Shown here piece by piece: positions 49,904 through 62,800 of a stretch of DNA of 64,000 bases; the stretch's first letter is position 1; every line of letters starts with the position of its first letter. The notes beneath the pieces are model-generated. The model was not told where the DNA came from and did no database searches. It was given only the letters and a program-made list of their open reading frames with translations. This stretch comes from Megalopta genalis (taxonomy: Eukaryota > Arthropoda > Insecta > Hymenoptera > Halictidae), in the NCBI RefSeq assembly GCF_051020955.1, contig NW_027476286.1:124001-188000 (forward strand), in the 5' to 3' direction. Made by a program: the position numbers and the translations under genes.

Positions 49904-52900
49904 CTCGTTCGTTTCGCCTGCAGTTGAATCTACATCACTTATATCGCAAGTATTTGAAGCTAAATCATGTGTATCGCGTGGATTCTGAAGCTAATTCGTT
50001 TGATTAGTCTGCATTTGAAGCTATATCACTTATACCCCAAGTGTTTGAAGCTAAATCATTTGTTTCGCATGAATTTGAAGCTAACCCTTCTACATCGCAT
50101 TGATTTGCAGCTAAATCATGTGTTTAGCATGGATTTGAAGCTAACTAGTTCGTTGCGCATGCAGTTAAATCTAAATAACGTATATCACAAGTATTTGAAG
50201 CTAAACCATTTGTTTCGCATGGATTTGAAGCTAAGCCATCTACTTCACATTAAGTGGAAACCAAATCACGTGTTTTGCATGGATTTGAAGCTAAACCTTC
50301 TACATCGCATTGATTTGAAGCTAAATCATGTGTTTCGCATGGATTTGAAGCTAACTCGTTCATTTCGCCTGCAGTTGAATCCACATCACTTATATCGCAA
50401 GTATTTGAAGCTAAATCATGTGTATGGCGTGGATTTTGAAGCTCACTCGTGTGATTAGTCTGCATTTGAATCTCTATAACATATACCCCATGTGTTTGAA
50501 GCTAAATCATTTGTTTCGCGTGGATTTGAAGCTAAGCCGTGTACTTCGAATTGATTTGAAGGTAAATCATACGTTGCCCATGGATTTGAAGCTAAACCTT
50601 CTACATCGCATTGATTTGCAGCTAAATCATGTGTTTCGCATGGATTTGTATCTATATCGTTTGTTTCGCCTGCATTTGAAACTATATCACTTATATCGCA
50701 AGGATCTGAAGCTAAATCATTTGTTTCCCATTGATTTGAAGCTAAACTTTCTACATCGCATTGATTTGCAGCTAAATCATGTGTTCCGCATGGATTTGAA
50801 GCTAACTCGTTCGTTGCGCATGCAGTTAAAACTAAATAACGTATATCACAAGTATTTGTAGCTAAACCATTTGTTTCGCATGGACTTTCATCTAAGCCTT
50901 GTACTTCGAGTTGATTTGAAGCTAAATCATTTGTTTCGCATGGATTTGAAGGTAAACCTTCCACATCGCATTGATTTGTAGCTAAATCATGTGTTTCGCT
51001 TGGATTTGAAGCTAAACCTTATACATCGCATTGATTTGAAGCTAAATCATGTGTTTCGCATGGATTTGAAGAAAACTCGTTTGTTTCACATGCACTTGAA
51101 GCTAAATCATGTCTTTCACAAGTATTAGAAGAGGAACCATTTGAATCGCATGGATTTGAACCTGAGCCTTCTACTTCGCACTGATTTGCAGCTAAATAAT
51201 GTGTTTCGCATGGATTTGTAGCTAAACCATCTACATCTCATGGATTTGAAGCTAACTCATGTGTTTGGCATTGATTTGAAGCTAAACCTTCTACATCGCA
51301 TTGATTTACAGCTGAATCATGTATTTCGCATGGATTTGAAGCTAACTCGTTCGTTTCGCCTGCATTTGAAGCTATATCACTTATATCGCAACTATTTGAA
51401 GCTAAATCATATGTCTCGCATGGGTTTGAAGCTGAACCTTCTACATCGCGTTGATTCGAAGCTAAATCTTGTCTATCGCATGGATTTGAAGCTAAACCTT
51501 CTACATCACATTGATTTGCAACTAAATCATGTGTTTCGCATGGATTTGAAGCTAACTCGTTTGTTTCGCATGCAGTTGAAGCTGAATCATGTCTTTCGCA
51601 AGTATTTGAAGATGAACAATTTGAATCGCATGGATTTGAACCTGAGCCTTCTACTTCGCACTGTTTTGCAGCTAAATAATGTGTTTCGCATGGATTTGAA
51701 GCTAAACTATCTACATCCCGTGGATTTGAAGCTAACTCGTTCGTTTCGCCTGTATTTGTAGCTAAATAATGTATATCACAAGTATTTGTAGCTAAACCGT
51801 TTGTTTCGCATGGATTTGAAGCTAAGCCTTCTACTTCGCATTGATTTGAAGCCAAATCATTTGTTTCGCATGGAATTGAAGCTACCTCGTTTGTTCCGCC
51901 AGCTTTTGTAGCAATAGCACTTATATCGCAAGTATTTGAAGCTAAATCATATGTGTCGCATGTTTTTAAGCTGAAGCTTCTACATCGCATTGATTTGAAG
52001 CTAAATCTTGTGTATCGAATGGATTTGAATCTAAGCCTTGTCCTTCCAATTAATTTGAAGCTAAATCATGTCTTTCGTATGGATTTGAAGCTAAACCTTC
52101 TACATCGCATTGATGTGACGCTAAATCGTGTGTTTCGCATGGATTTGAAGCTAACTCGTTTGTTCTGTCTGCATTTGAAGCTACCTCATTTATATCGCAA
52201 GTATTTGAAGCTAAATCATTTGTTTCGCATGGATTTGAAGCTAATCCTTCTTCTAAGTATTGACTTGAAACTAAATCATTTGTTTCGCATGGATTTAAAG
52301 CTAATTCTTCTACTAAGTATTGAATGAAAATAAATCATTTGTTTCGCATGGATTTGGAGCCAATCGTGTGTTTCGTCTGCATTTGAAGCTGTATCACTAA
52401 CATCGTGAGAATTTGAAGCTGCATCATTTGTTTCGCTCAGATTTGAAGCTAAACCTTCTACATCGCATTGATTTGAAGCTAAATCATGCGTTTCCCTTGG
52501 ATATGAAGCTAACTCGTTTGTTTCGCCTGCATTTGAAGCTGTATCCTTTATATTCGCAAGTATTTAAAGCTAAATCTATCGTTTCGCTCAGATTTGAAGC
52601 TAAACCTTCTACATCGCATTGATTTGAAGCTAAATCATGTGTTTCCCTTGGATATGAAGCTAACTCGTTTGTTTCGCCTGCATTTGAAGCTATAGCACTC
52701 ATATCGCAAGTATCTGAAACGAAATCATTTGTGTCTAATTGTTTTTTAAGCTAAACCTTCTACATCGTATTGATTTGAAGATAATTCATGTTTTTCGCAA
52801 GGATTTGAAGCTAACCCTTCTACTTCGCATTGATTTGAAGCTAAGTCATGTGTTTCGCTTGGACTCGAAGCTAACTCGTTTGTTTCGCATGCAGTTCAAG

Positions 52901-53796
52901 CTAAATCATGTATATCACAAGTATTTGAAGCTAAACCATTTGTTTCGCATGGATTTGAAGCTAACCCTTCTACTTGGCATTGAAATGAAGCTAAATCATG
53001 TGTTTTGCATGGATTTGTAGCTAACTCGTTTGTTCTGTCTGCATTTGAAGCTACCTCATTTATATCGCAAGTATTTGATGCTAAATCACTTGTTTCGCAT
53101 GGATTTGAAGCTAATCCTTCTACTAAGTATTGACTTGAAAATAAATCATTTGTTTCGCATGGATTTGGAGCCAATCGTGTGTTTCGTCTGCATTTGAAGC
53201 TATATCACTAATATCGTGAGAATTTGAAGCTGCATCATTTGTTTCGCTCAGATTTGAAGCTAAACCTTCTACATCGCATTGATTTGAAGCTAAATCATGT
53301 GTTTCCCTTGGATATGAAGCTAACTAGTTTGTTTCGCCTGCATTTGAAGCTGTATCACTTATATTCGCATGTATTTAAAGCTAAATCATTTGTTTCACAT
53401 GGATTTGATGCTAAGCCTTCTACATTGCATTGATTTCATTGTAGATCATGTGTTTCGCACGGATTTGAAGCTATCTCGTTCGTTCCTCTTGCATTTGAAG
53501 CTATATCACTTATATCCCAAGTGTTTGAAGCTAAACCATTTGTTTCGCATGGATTTGAAGCTAATCCTTCTACTTGGTATTGAAATGAAGCTAAATCTTG
53601 TGTTTTGCATGGATTTGAAGCTAACTCGTTTGTTCTGTCTGCATTTGAAGCTACCTCATTTATATCGCAAGTATTTGAAGCTAAATCATTTGTTTCACAT
53701 GGATTTGAAGCTACGCCTTCTACATCGCATTGATTTGCATGTAGATACTGTGTTTCGCATGTATTTGAAGCTAAGCCTTCTACTTGGCATTGATTT
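49904..53796. repeat. 6.1-kb segmental duplication, copy 1 (families W and X)
   Basis: This 3.9-kb stretch is repeated at 55997-59888 with constant offset 6,093, dropping to 6,092 after a 1-bp loss near 59616. I see only isolated substitutions between the copies (for example tccttccaatt at ~52045 against tccttacaatt at ~58138). It holds a degenerate B-C junction (cacattaagtggaaacc near 50248), two X cassettes and the W block (about 50.69-52.15 kb). Confidence 0.93.
50690..52155. repeat. W block, copy 1 of 5
   Basis: Markers are gcaaggatctgaag at ~50698, gactttcatctaagcc, agtattagaagaggaacc, tgtttttaagctgaagc and tccttccaattaa. Related copies lie at about 54.75-55.99 kb (lacking 210 bp, offset 4,052 then 3,842), 56.78-58.25 kb (full, offset 6,093), 59.94-60.91 kb (lacking 210 bp and a further 150 bp) and 61.80-63.13 kb (full length apart from single-base indels). 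Confidence 0.85.
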
Positions 53797-54750
53797 GAAG
53801 CTAAAACATGTGTTTCGCTTGGATTTTAAGCTAACACGTTTGTTTCACATGCAGTTGAAACGAAATCATGTATATCACAATTATTTGAAGCTGAACCATT
53901 TGATTCGCTTGGATTTGAAGCTTAGCCTTCTACTTCGCATTGATTTGCATGTAGATACTGTGTTTAGCATGTATTTGAAGCTAAGCCTTCTACTTGGCAT
54001 TGATTTGAAGCTAAATCATGCGTATCGCATGGATTTTGAAGCTAACTCGTTTGGTTCGTCTGCATTTGAAGCTATATCACTTATGTCGCAAGTATTTGAA
54101 GCTAAATCATTTGTGTCGCTTGGATTTGAAGCTATCTCGTTTGTTTCGCCTGCACTTGAATCTATATCACTTATATAGCAAGTATTTGACGTTAAATCAT
54201 TCGTTTCGCATGGATTTGAAGCTAAACCTTCTACATCGCATTGATTTGCAGCTAAATCATGTGTTTCGCATGGATTTGAAGCTAACTACTTTTTTTCGCA
54301 TGCAGTTGAGTCTAAATCATGTTTATCACAAGTATCTGAAGCTAAATCATTTGTTTCGCATGAATTTGAAGCCAAGCCTTCTACTTCGAATTGATTTGAA
54401 GCTAAAATATGTGTTTCACATGAATTTGAAGCTAACTCGTTTTTTCAGCCTCCATTTGCAGCTATTTCATGTACATCACAAGTATTTGAAGCTAAATCAT
54501 TTGCTCCGGATGGATTTGAAGCTACGCCTTCTACTTCGCATTGATTTGAAGCTAAGTCATGTATTTCGCATGGATTTGAAGCTAACACGTTTGTTTCGCT
54601 TGCATTTGAAGCTACATCACTTATATTCGCATGGATTTGAAGCTAAGCCTTCTACTTCGCATTGATTTGAAGCTAAATCATGTGTATCGCGTGGATTTTG
54701 AAGCTAACTCGTTTGATTAGTCTGCATTTGAAGCTATATCACTTATATCG
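53797..54750. repeat. Block X-like linker before the truncated W copy
   Basis: No gene is seen. The stretch around 53.76-53.94 kb matches 2.82-3.00 kb. 54,431-54,640, with the unusual actcgttttttcagcctcc, returns at 63,786-63,995 (offset 9,355). It contains B monomers with acttggcattga and a +1 E monomer (cttatattcgcatgga near 54620). Confidence 0.8.
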
Positions 54751-55996
54751 CAAGGATCTGAAGCTAAATCATTTGTTTCCCATTGATTTGAAGCTAAACT
54801 TTCTACATCGCATTGATTTGCAGCTAAATCATGTGTTTCGCATGGATTTGAAGCTAACTCGTTCGTTGCGCATGCAGTTAAATCTAAATAACGTATATCA
54901 CAAGTATTTGTAGCTAAACCATTTGTTTCGCATGGACTTTCATCTAAGCCTTGTACTTCGAGTTGATTTGAAGCTAAATCATTTGTTTCGCATGGATTTG
55001 AAGGTAAACCTTCCACATCGCATTGATTTGTAGCTAAATCATGTGTTTCGCTTGGATTTGAAGCTAAACCTTATACATCGCATTGATTTGAAGCTAAATC
55101 ATGTGTTTGGCATTGATTTGAAGCTAAACCTTCTACATCGCATTGATTTACAGCTGAATCATGTATTTCGCATGGATTTGAAGCTAACTCGTTCGTTTCG
55201 CCTGCATTTGAAGCTATATCACTTATATCGCAACTATTTGAAGCTAAATCATATGTCTCGCATGGGTTTGAAGCTGAACCTTCTACATCGCGTTGATTCG
55301 AAGCTAAATCTTGTCTATCGCATGGATTTGAAGCTAAACCTTCTACATCACATTGATTTGCAGCTAAATCATGTGTTTCGCATGGATTTGAAGCTAACTC
55401 GTTTGTTTCGCATGCAGTTGAAGCTGAATCATGTCTTTCACAAGTATTTGAAGATGAACAATTTGAATCGCATGGATTTGAACCTGAGCCTCCTACTTCG
55501 CACTGTTTTGCAGCTAAATAATGTGTTTCGCATGGATTTGAAGCTAAACTATCTACATCCCGTGGATTTGAAGCTAACTTGTTCGTTTCGCCTGTATTTG
55601 TAGCTAAATAATGTATATCACAAGTATTTGTAGCTAAACCGTTTGTTTCGCATGGATTTGAAGCTAAGCCTTCTACTTCGCATTGATTTGAAGCCAAATC
55701 ATTTGTTTCGCATGGAATTGAAGCTACCTCGTTTGTTCCGCCAGCTTTTGTAGCAATAGCACTTATATCGCAAGTATTTGAAGCTAAATCATATGTGTCG
55801 CATGTTTTTAAGCTGAAGCTTCTACATCGCATTGATTTGAAGCTAAATCTTGTGTATCGAATGGATTTGAATCTAAGCCTTGTCCTTCCAATTAATTTGA
55901 AGCTAAATCATGTCTTTCGTATGGATTTGAAGCTAAACCTTCTACATCGCATTGATGTGACGCTAAATCGTGTGTTTCGCATGGATTTGAAGCTAA
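54751..55996. repeat. W block, truncated copy 2
   Basis: It corresponds to 50.70-52.15 kb but lacks seven monomers (210 bp, source about 51.05-51.26 kb), with a clean in-register joint at catgtgtttggcattg near 55102. It ends at the D monomer where the second copy of the 6.1-kb unit starts. Confidence 0.87.
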
Positions 55997-58900
55997 CTCG
56001 TTCGTTTCGCCTGCAGTTGAATCTACATCACTTATATCGCAAGTATTTGAAGCTAAATCATGTGTATCGCGTGGATTCTGAAGCTAATTCGTTTGATTAG
56101 TCTGCATTTGAAGCTATATCACTTATACCCCAAGTGTTTGAAGCTAAATCATTTGTTTCGCATGAATTTGAAGCTAACCCTTCTACATCGCATTGATTTG
56201 CAGCTAAATCATGTGTTTAGCATGGATTTGAAGCTAACTAGTTCGTTGCGCATGCAGTTAAATCTAAATAACGTATATCACAAGTATTTGAAGCTAAACC
56301 ATTTGTTTCGCATGGATTTGAAGCTAAGCCATCTACTTCACATTAAGTGGAAACCAAATCACGTGTTTTGCATGGATTTGAAGCTAAACCTTCTACATCG
56401 CATTGATTTGAAGCTAAATCATGTGTTTCGCATGGATTTGAAGCTAACTCGTTCATTTCGCCTGCAGTTGAATCCACATCACTTATATCGCAAGTATTTG
56501 AAGCTAAATCATGTGTATGGCGTGGATTTTGAAGCTCACTCGTGTGATTAGTCTGCATTTGAATCTCTATAACATATACCCCATGTGTTTGAAGCTAAAT
56601 CATTTGTTTCGCGTGGATTTGAAGCTAAGCCGTGTACTTCGAATTGATTTGAAGGTAAATCATACGTTGCCCATGGATTTGAAGCTAAACCTTCTACATC
56701 GCATTGATTTGCAGCTAAATCATGTGTTTCGCATGGATTTGTATCTATATCGTTTGTTTCGCCTGCATTTGAAACTATATCACTTATATCGCAAGGATCT
56801 GAAGCTAAATCATTTGTTTCCCATTGATTTGAAGCTAAACTTTCTACATCGCATTGATTTGCAGCTAAATCATGTGTTCCGCATGGATTTGAAGCTAACT
56901 CGTTCGTTGCGCATGCAGTTAAAACTAAATAACGTATATCACAAGTATTTGTAGCTAAACCATTTGTTTCGCATGGACTTTCATCTAAGCCTTGTACTTC
57001 GAGTTGATTTGAAGCTAAATCATTTGTTTCGCATGGATTTGAAGGTAAACCTTCCACATCGCATTGATTTGTAGCTAAATCATGTGTTTCGCTTGGATTT
57101 GAAGCTAAACCTTATACATCGCATTGATTTGAAGCTAAATCATGTGTTTCGCATGGATTTGAAGAAAACTCGTTTGTTTCACATGCACTTGAAGCTAAAT
57201 CATGTCTTTCACAAGTATTAGAAGAGGAACCATTTGAATCGCATGGATTTGAACCTGAGCCTTCTACTTCGCACTGATTTGCAGCTAAATAATGTGTTTC
57301 GCATGGATTTGTAGCTAAACCATCTACATCTCATGGATTTGAAGCTAACTCATGTGTTTGGCATTGATTTGAAGCTAAACCTTCTACATCGCATTGATTT
57401 ACAGCTGAATCATGTATTTCGCATGGATTTGAAGCTAACTCGTTCGTTTCGCCTGCATTTGAAGCTATATCACTTATATCGCAACTATTTGAAGCTAAAT
57501 CATATGTCTCGCATGGGTTTGAAGCTGAACCTTCTACATCGCGTTGATTCGAAGCTAAATCTTGTCTATCGCATGGATTTGAAGCTAAACCTTCTACATC
57601 ACATTGATTTGCAACTAAATCATGTGTTTCGCATGGATTTGAAGCTAACTCGTTTGTTTCGCATGCAGTTGAAGCTGAATCATGTCTTTCGCAAGTATTT
57701 GAAGATGAACAATTTGAATCGCATGGATTTGAACCTGAGCCTTCTACTTCGCACTGTTTTGCAGCTAAATAATGTGTTTCGCATGGATTTGAAGCTAAAC
57801 TATCTACATCCCGTGGATTTGAAGCTAACTCGTTCGTTTCGCCTGTATTTGTAGCTAAATAATGTATATCACAAGTATTTGTAGCTAAACCGTTTGTTTC
57901 GCATGGATTTGAAGCTAAGCCTTCTACTTCGCATTGATTTGAAGCCAAATCATTTGTTTCGCATGGAATTGAAGCTACCTCGTTTGTTCCGCCAGCTTTT
58001 GTAGCAATAGCACTTATATCGCAAGTATTTGAAGCTAAATCATATGTGTCGCATGTTTTTAAGCTGAAGCTTCTACATCGCATTGATTTGAAGCTAAATC
58101 TTGTGTATCGAATGGATTTGAATCTAAGCCTTGTCCTTACAATTAATTTGAAGCTAAATCATGTCTTTCGTATGGATTTGAAGCTAAACCTTCTACATCG
58201 CATTGATGTGACGCTAAATCGTGTGTTTCGCATGGATTTGAAGCTAACTCGTTTGTTCTGTCTGCATTTGAAGCTACCTCATTTATATCGCAAGTATTTG
58301 AAGCTAAATCATTTGTTTCGCATGGATTTGAAGCTAATCCTTCTTCTAAGTATTGACTTGAAACTAAATCATTTGTTTCGCATGGATTTAAAGCTAATTC
58401 TTCTACTAAGTATTGAATGAAAATAAATCATTTGTTTCGCATGGATTTGGAGCCAATCGTGTGTTTCGTCTGCATTTGAAGCTGTATCACTAACATCGTG
58501 AGAATTTGAAGCTGCATCATTTGTTTCGCTCAGATTTGAAGCTAAACCTTCTACATCGCATTGATTTGAAGCTAAATCATGCGTTTCCCTTGGATATGAA
58601 GCTAACTCGTTTGTTTCGCCTGCATTTGAAGCTGTATCCTTTATATTCGCAAGTATTTAAAGCTAAATCTATCGTTTCGCTCAGATTTGAAGCTAAACCT
58701 TCTACATCGCATTGATTTGAAGCTAAATCATGTGTTTCCCTTGGATATGAAGCTAACTCGTTTGTTTCGCCTGCATTTGAAGCTATAGCACTCATATCGC
58801 AAGTATCTGAAACGAAATCATTTGTGTCTAATTGTTTTTTAAGCTAAACCTTCTACATCGTATTGATTTGAAGATAATTCATGTTTTTCGCAAGGATTTG

Positions 58901-59888
58901 AAGCTAACCCTTCTACTTCGCATTGATTTGAAGCTAAGTCATGTGTTTCGCTTGGACTCGAAGCTAACTCGTTTGTTTCGCATGCAGTTCAAGCTAAATC
59001 ATGTATATCACAAGTATTTGAAGCTAAACCATTTGTTTCGCATGGATTTGAAGCTAACCCTTCTACTTGGCATTGAAATGAAGCTAAATCATGTGTTTTG
59101 CATGGATTTGTAGCTAACTCGTTTGTTCTGTCTGCATTTGAAGCTACCTCATTTATATCGCAAGTATTTGATGCTAAATCACTTGTTTCGCATGGATTTG
59201 AAGCTAATCCTTCTACTAAGTATTGACTTGAAAATAAATCATTTGTTTCGCATGGATTTGGAGCCAATCGTGTGTTTCGTCTGCATTTGAAGCTATATCA
59301 CTAATATCGTGAGAATTTGAAGCTGCATCATTTGTTTCGCTCAGATTTGAAGCTAAACCTTCTACATCGCATTGATTTGAAGCTAAATCATGTGTTTCCC
59401 TTGGATATGAAGCTAACTAGTTTGTTTCGCCTGCATTTGAAGCTGTATCACTTATATTCGCATGTATTTAAAGCTAAATCATTTGTTTCACATGGATTTG
59501 ATGCTAAGCCTTCTACATTGCATTGATTTCATTGTAGATCATGTGTTTCGCACGGATTTGAAGCTATCTCGTTCGTTCCTCTTGCATTTGAAGCTATATC
59601 ACTTATATCCCAAGTGTTGAAGCTAAACCATTTGTTTCGCATGGATTTGAAGCTAATCCTTCTACTTGGTATTGAAATGAAGCTAAATCTTGTGTTTTGC
59701 ATGGATTTGAAGCTAACTCGTTTGTTCTGTCTGCATTTGAAGCTACCTCATTTATATCGCAAGTATTTGAAGCTAAATCATTTGTTTCACATGGATTTGA
59801 AGCTACGCCTTCTACATCGCATTGATTTGCATGTAGATACTGTGTTTCGCATGTATTTGAAGCTAAGCCTTCTACTTGGCATTGATTT
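55997..59888. repeat. 6.1-kb segmental duplication, copy 2
   Basis: Almost identical partner of 49904-53796, including both X cassettes and the degenerate cacattaagtggaaacc junction. From about 59.6 kb on, single-base losses in homopolymers begin (gtgttgaagc at ~59616). At ~59889 the sequence skips about 450 bp of the source and continues with tgcagctaaatcatgtg. Confidence 0.93.
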
Positions 59889-62800
59889 GCAGCTAAATCA
59901 TGTGTTTCGCATGGATTTGAAGCTAACTACTTTTTTCGCATGCAGTTAAATCTAAATAACGTATATCACAAGTATTTGTAGCTAAACCATTTGTTTCGCA
60001 TGGACTTTCATCTAAGCCTTGTACTTCGAGTTGATTTGAAGCTAAATCATTTGTTTCGCATGGATTTGAAGGTAAACCTTCCACATCGCATTGATTTGTA
60101 GCTAATCATGTGTTTCGCTTGGATTTGAAGCTAAACCTTATACATCGCATTGATTTGAAGCTAAATCATGTGTTTGGCATTGATTTGAAGCTAAACCTTC
60201 TACATCGCATTGATTTACAGCTGAATCATGTATTTCGCATGGATTTGAAGCTAACTCGTTCGTTTCGCCTGCATTTGAAGCTATATCACTTATATCGCAA
60301 CTATTGAAGCTAAATCATATGTCTCGCATGGGTTTGAAGCTGAACCTTCTACATCGCGTTGATTCGAAGCTAAATCTTGTCTATCGCATGGATTTGAAGC
60401 TAAACCTTCTACATCACATTGATTTGCAGCTAAATCATGTGTTTCGCATGGATTTGAAGCTAAACTATCTACATCCCGTGGATTTGAAGCTAACTTGTTC
60501 GTTTCGCCTGTATTTGTAGCTAAATAATGTATATCACAAGTATTTGTAGCTAAACCGTTTGTTTCGCATGGATTTGAAGCTAAGCCTTCTACTTCGCATT
60601 GATTTGAAGCCAAATCATTTGTTTCGCATGGAATTGAAGCTACCTCGTTTGTTCCGCCAGCTTTTGTAGCAATAGCACTTATATCGCAAGTATTTGAAGC
60701 TAAATCATATGTGTCGCATGTTTTTAAGCTGAAGCTTCTACATCGCATTGATTTGAAGCTAAATCTTGTGTATCGAATGGATTTGAATCTAAGCCTTGTC
60801 CTTCAATTAATTTGAAGCTAAATCATGTCTTTCGTATGGATTTGAAGCTAAACCTTCTACATCGCATTGATGTGACGCTAAATCGTGTGTTTCGCATGGA
60901 TTTGAAGCTAACTCGTTCGTTTCGCCTGCAGTTGAATCTACATCACTTATATCGCAAGTATTTGAAGCTAAATCATGTGTATCGCGTGGATTCTGAAGCT
61001 AATTCGTTTGATTAGTCTGCATTTGAAGCTATATCACTTATACCCCAAGTGTTTGAAGCTAAATCATTTGTTTCGCATGAATTTGAAGCTAACCCTTCTA
61101 CATCGCATTGATTTGCAGCTAAATCATGTGTTTAGCATGGATTTGAAGCTAACTAGTTCGTTGCGCATGCAGTTAAATCTAAATAACGTATATCACAAGT
61201 ATTTGAAGCTAAACCATTTGTTTCGCATGGATTTGAAGCTAAGCCATCTACTTCACATTAAGTGGAAACCAAATCACGTGTTTTGCATGGATTTGAAGCT
61301 AAACCTTCTACATCGCATTGATTTGAAGCTAAATCATGTGTTTCGCATGGATTTGAAGCTAACTCGTTTGTTTCTCAGGCCAGTTGTATCTAAAAAATGT
61401 ATATAACAAGTATTTGTAGCTAAACCATTTGTTTCGCATGGATTTGAAGCAAAGCCTTCTACTTCGCATTGATTTGAAGCTAAATCATTTGTTTCGCATG
61501 GAATTGAAGCTACCTCGTTTGTTCCTCCAGCTTTTGAAGCTATAGCACTTATATCGCAAGTATTTGAAGCTAAATCATATGTGTCGCATGGATTTGAAGC
61601 TGAACTTTCTACATCGCATTGATTTTAAGATAACTCTTGTGTATCGCATGGATTTGAAGCTAAACCTTCTGCATCGCAAGTATTTGAAGCTAAATCATTT
61701 GTTTCGCGTGGATTTGAAGAAAAACCTTCTACATCGCATTGATTTGAAGCTAAATCGTGTGTCTCGCATGGATTTGAAGCTAACTCGTTCGTTTGCGCAT
61801 GCAGTTAAAACTAAATAACGTATATCACAAGTATTTGTAGCTAAACCATTTGTTTCGCATGGACTTTCATCTAAGCCTTGTACTTCGAGTTGATTTGAAG
61901 CTAAATCATTTGTTTCGCATGGATTTGAAGGTAAACCTTCTACATCGCATGATTTGTAGCTAAATCATGTGTTTCGCTGGATTTGAAGCTAAACCTTATA
62001 CATCGCATTGATTTGAAGCTAAATCATGTGTTTCGCATGGATTTGAAGAAAACTCGTTTGTTTCACATGCACTTGAAGCTAAATCATGTCTTTCACAAGT
62101 ATTAGATGAGGAACCATTTGAATCGCATGGATTTGAACCTGAGCCTTCTACTTCGCACTGATTTGCAGCTAAATAATGTGTTTCGCATGGTTTTGTAGCT
62201 AAACCATCTACATCTCATGGATTTGAAGCTAACTCATGTGTTTGGCATTGATTTGAAGCTAAACCTTCTACATCGCATTGATTTACAGCTGAATCATGTA
62301 TTTCGCATGGATTGAAGCTAACTCGTTAGTTTCGCCTGCATTTGAAGCTATATCACTTATATCGCAACTATTTGAAGCTAAATCATATGTCTCGCATGGG
62401 TTTGAAGCTGAACCTTCTAAATCGCGTTGATTCGAAGCTAAATCTTGTCTATCGCATGGATTTGAAGCTAAACCTTCTACATCATATTGATTTGCAGCTA
62501 AATCATGTGTTTCGCATGGATTTGAAGCTAACTCGTTTTGTTTCGCATGCAGTTGAAAGCTGAATCATGTCTTTCACAAGTATTTGAAGATGAACAATTG
62601 AATCGCATGGATTGAACCTGAGCCTTCTACTTCGCACTGTTTTGCAGCTAAATAATGTGTTTCGCATGGATTTGAAGCTAAACTATCTACATCCCGTGGA
62701 TTTGAAGCTAACTCGTTCGTTTCGCCTGTATTTGTAGCTAAATAATGTATATCACAAGTATTTGTAGCTAAACCGTTTGTTCGCATGGATTTGAAGCTAA

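Noticed and set aside
50248..50270. Possible non-repeat sequence cacattaagtggaaacc
   Set aside because: It aligns to a B-C joint (gcattgattggaagc) with several changes and is copied with its block at ~56341 and ~61255.
51238..51990. Minus-strand 250-codon ORF repeated at 55071-55832 and 57331-58083
   Set aside because: The three copies exist because the W block was duplicated. The fourth and fifth W copies (60290-60748, 62574-63025) are broken by indels and deletions. Conservation reflects copying rather than selection.
61370..61405. Unique insertion at tttctcaggccagttg
   Set aside because: It still aligns as a decayed D2-E2 pair (gcatgcagttg...tatatcacaagta) with several substitutions and one inserted base, so it is a degenerate monomer pair and not foreign sequence.
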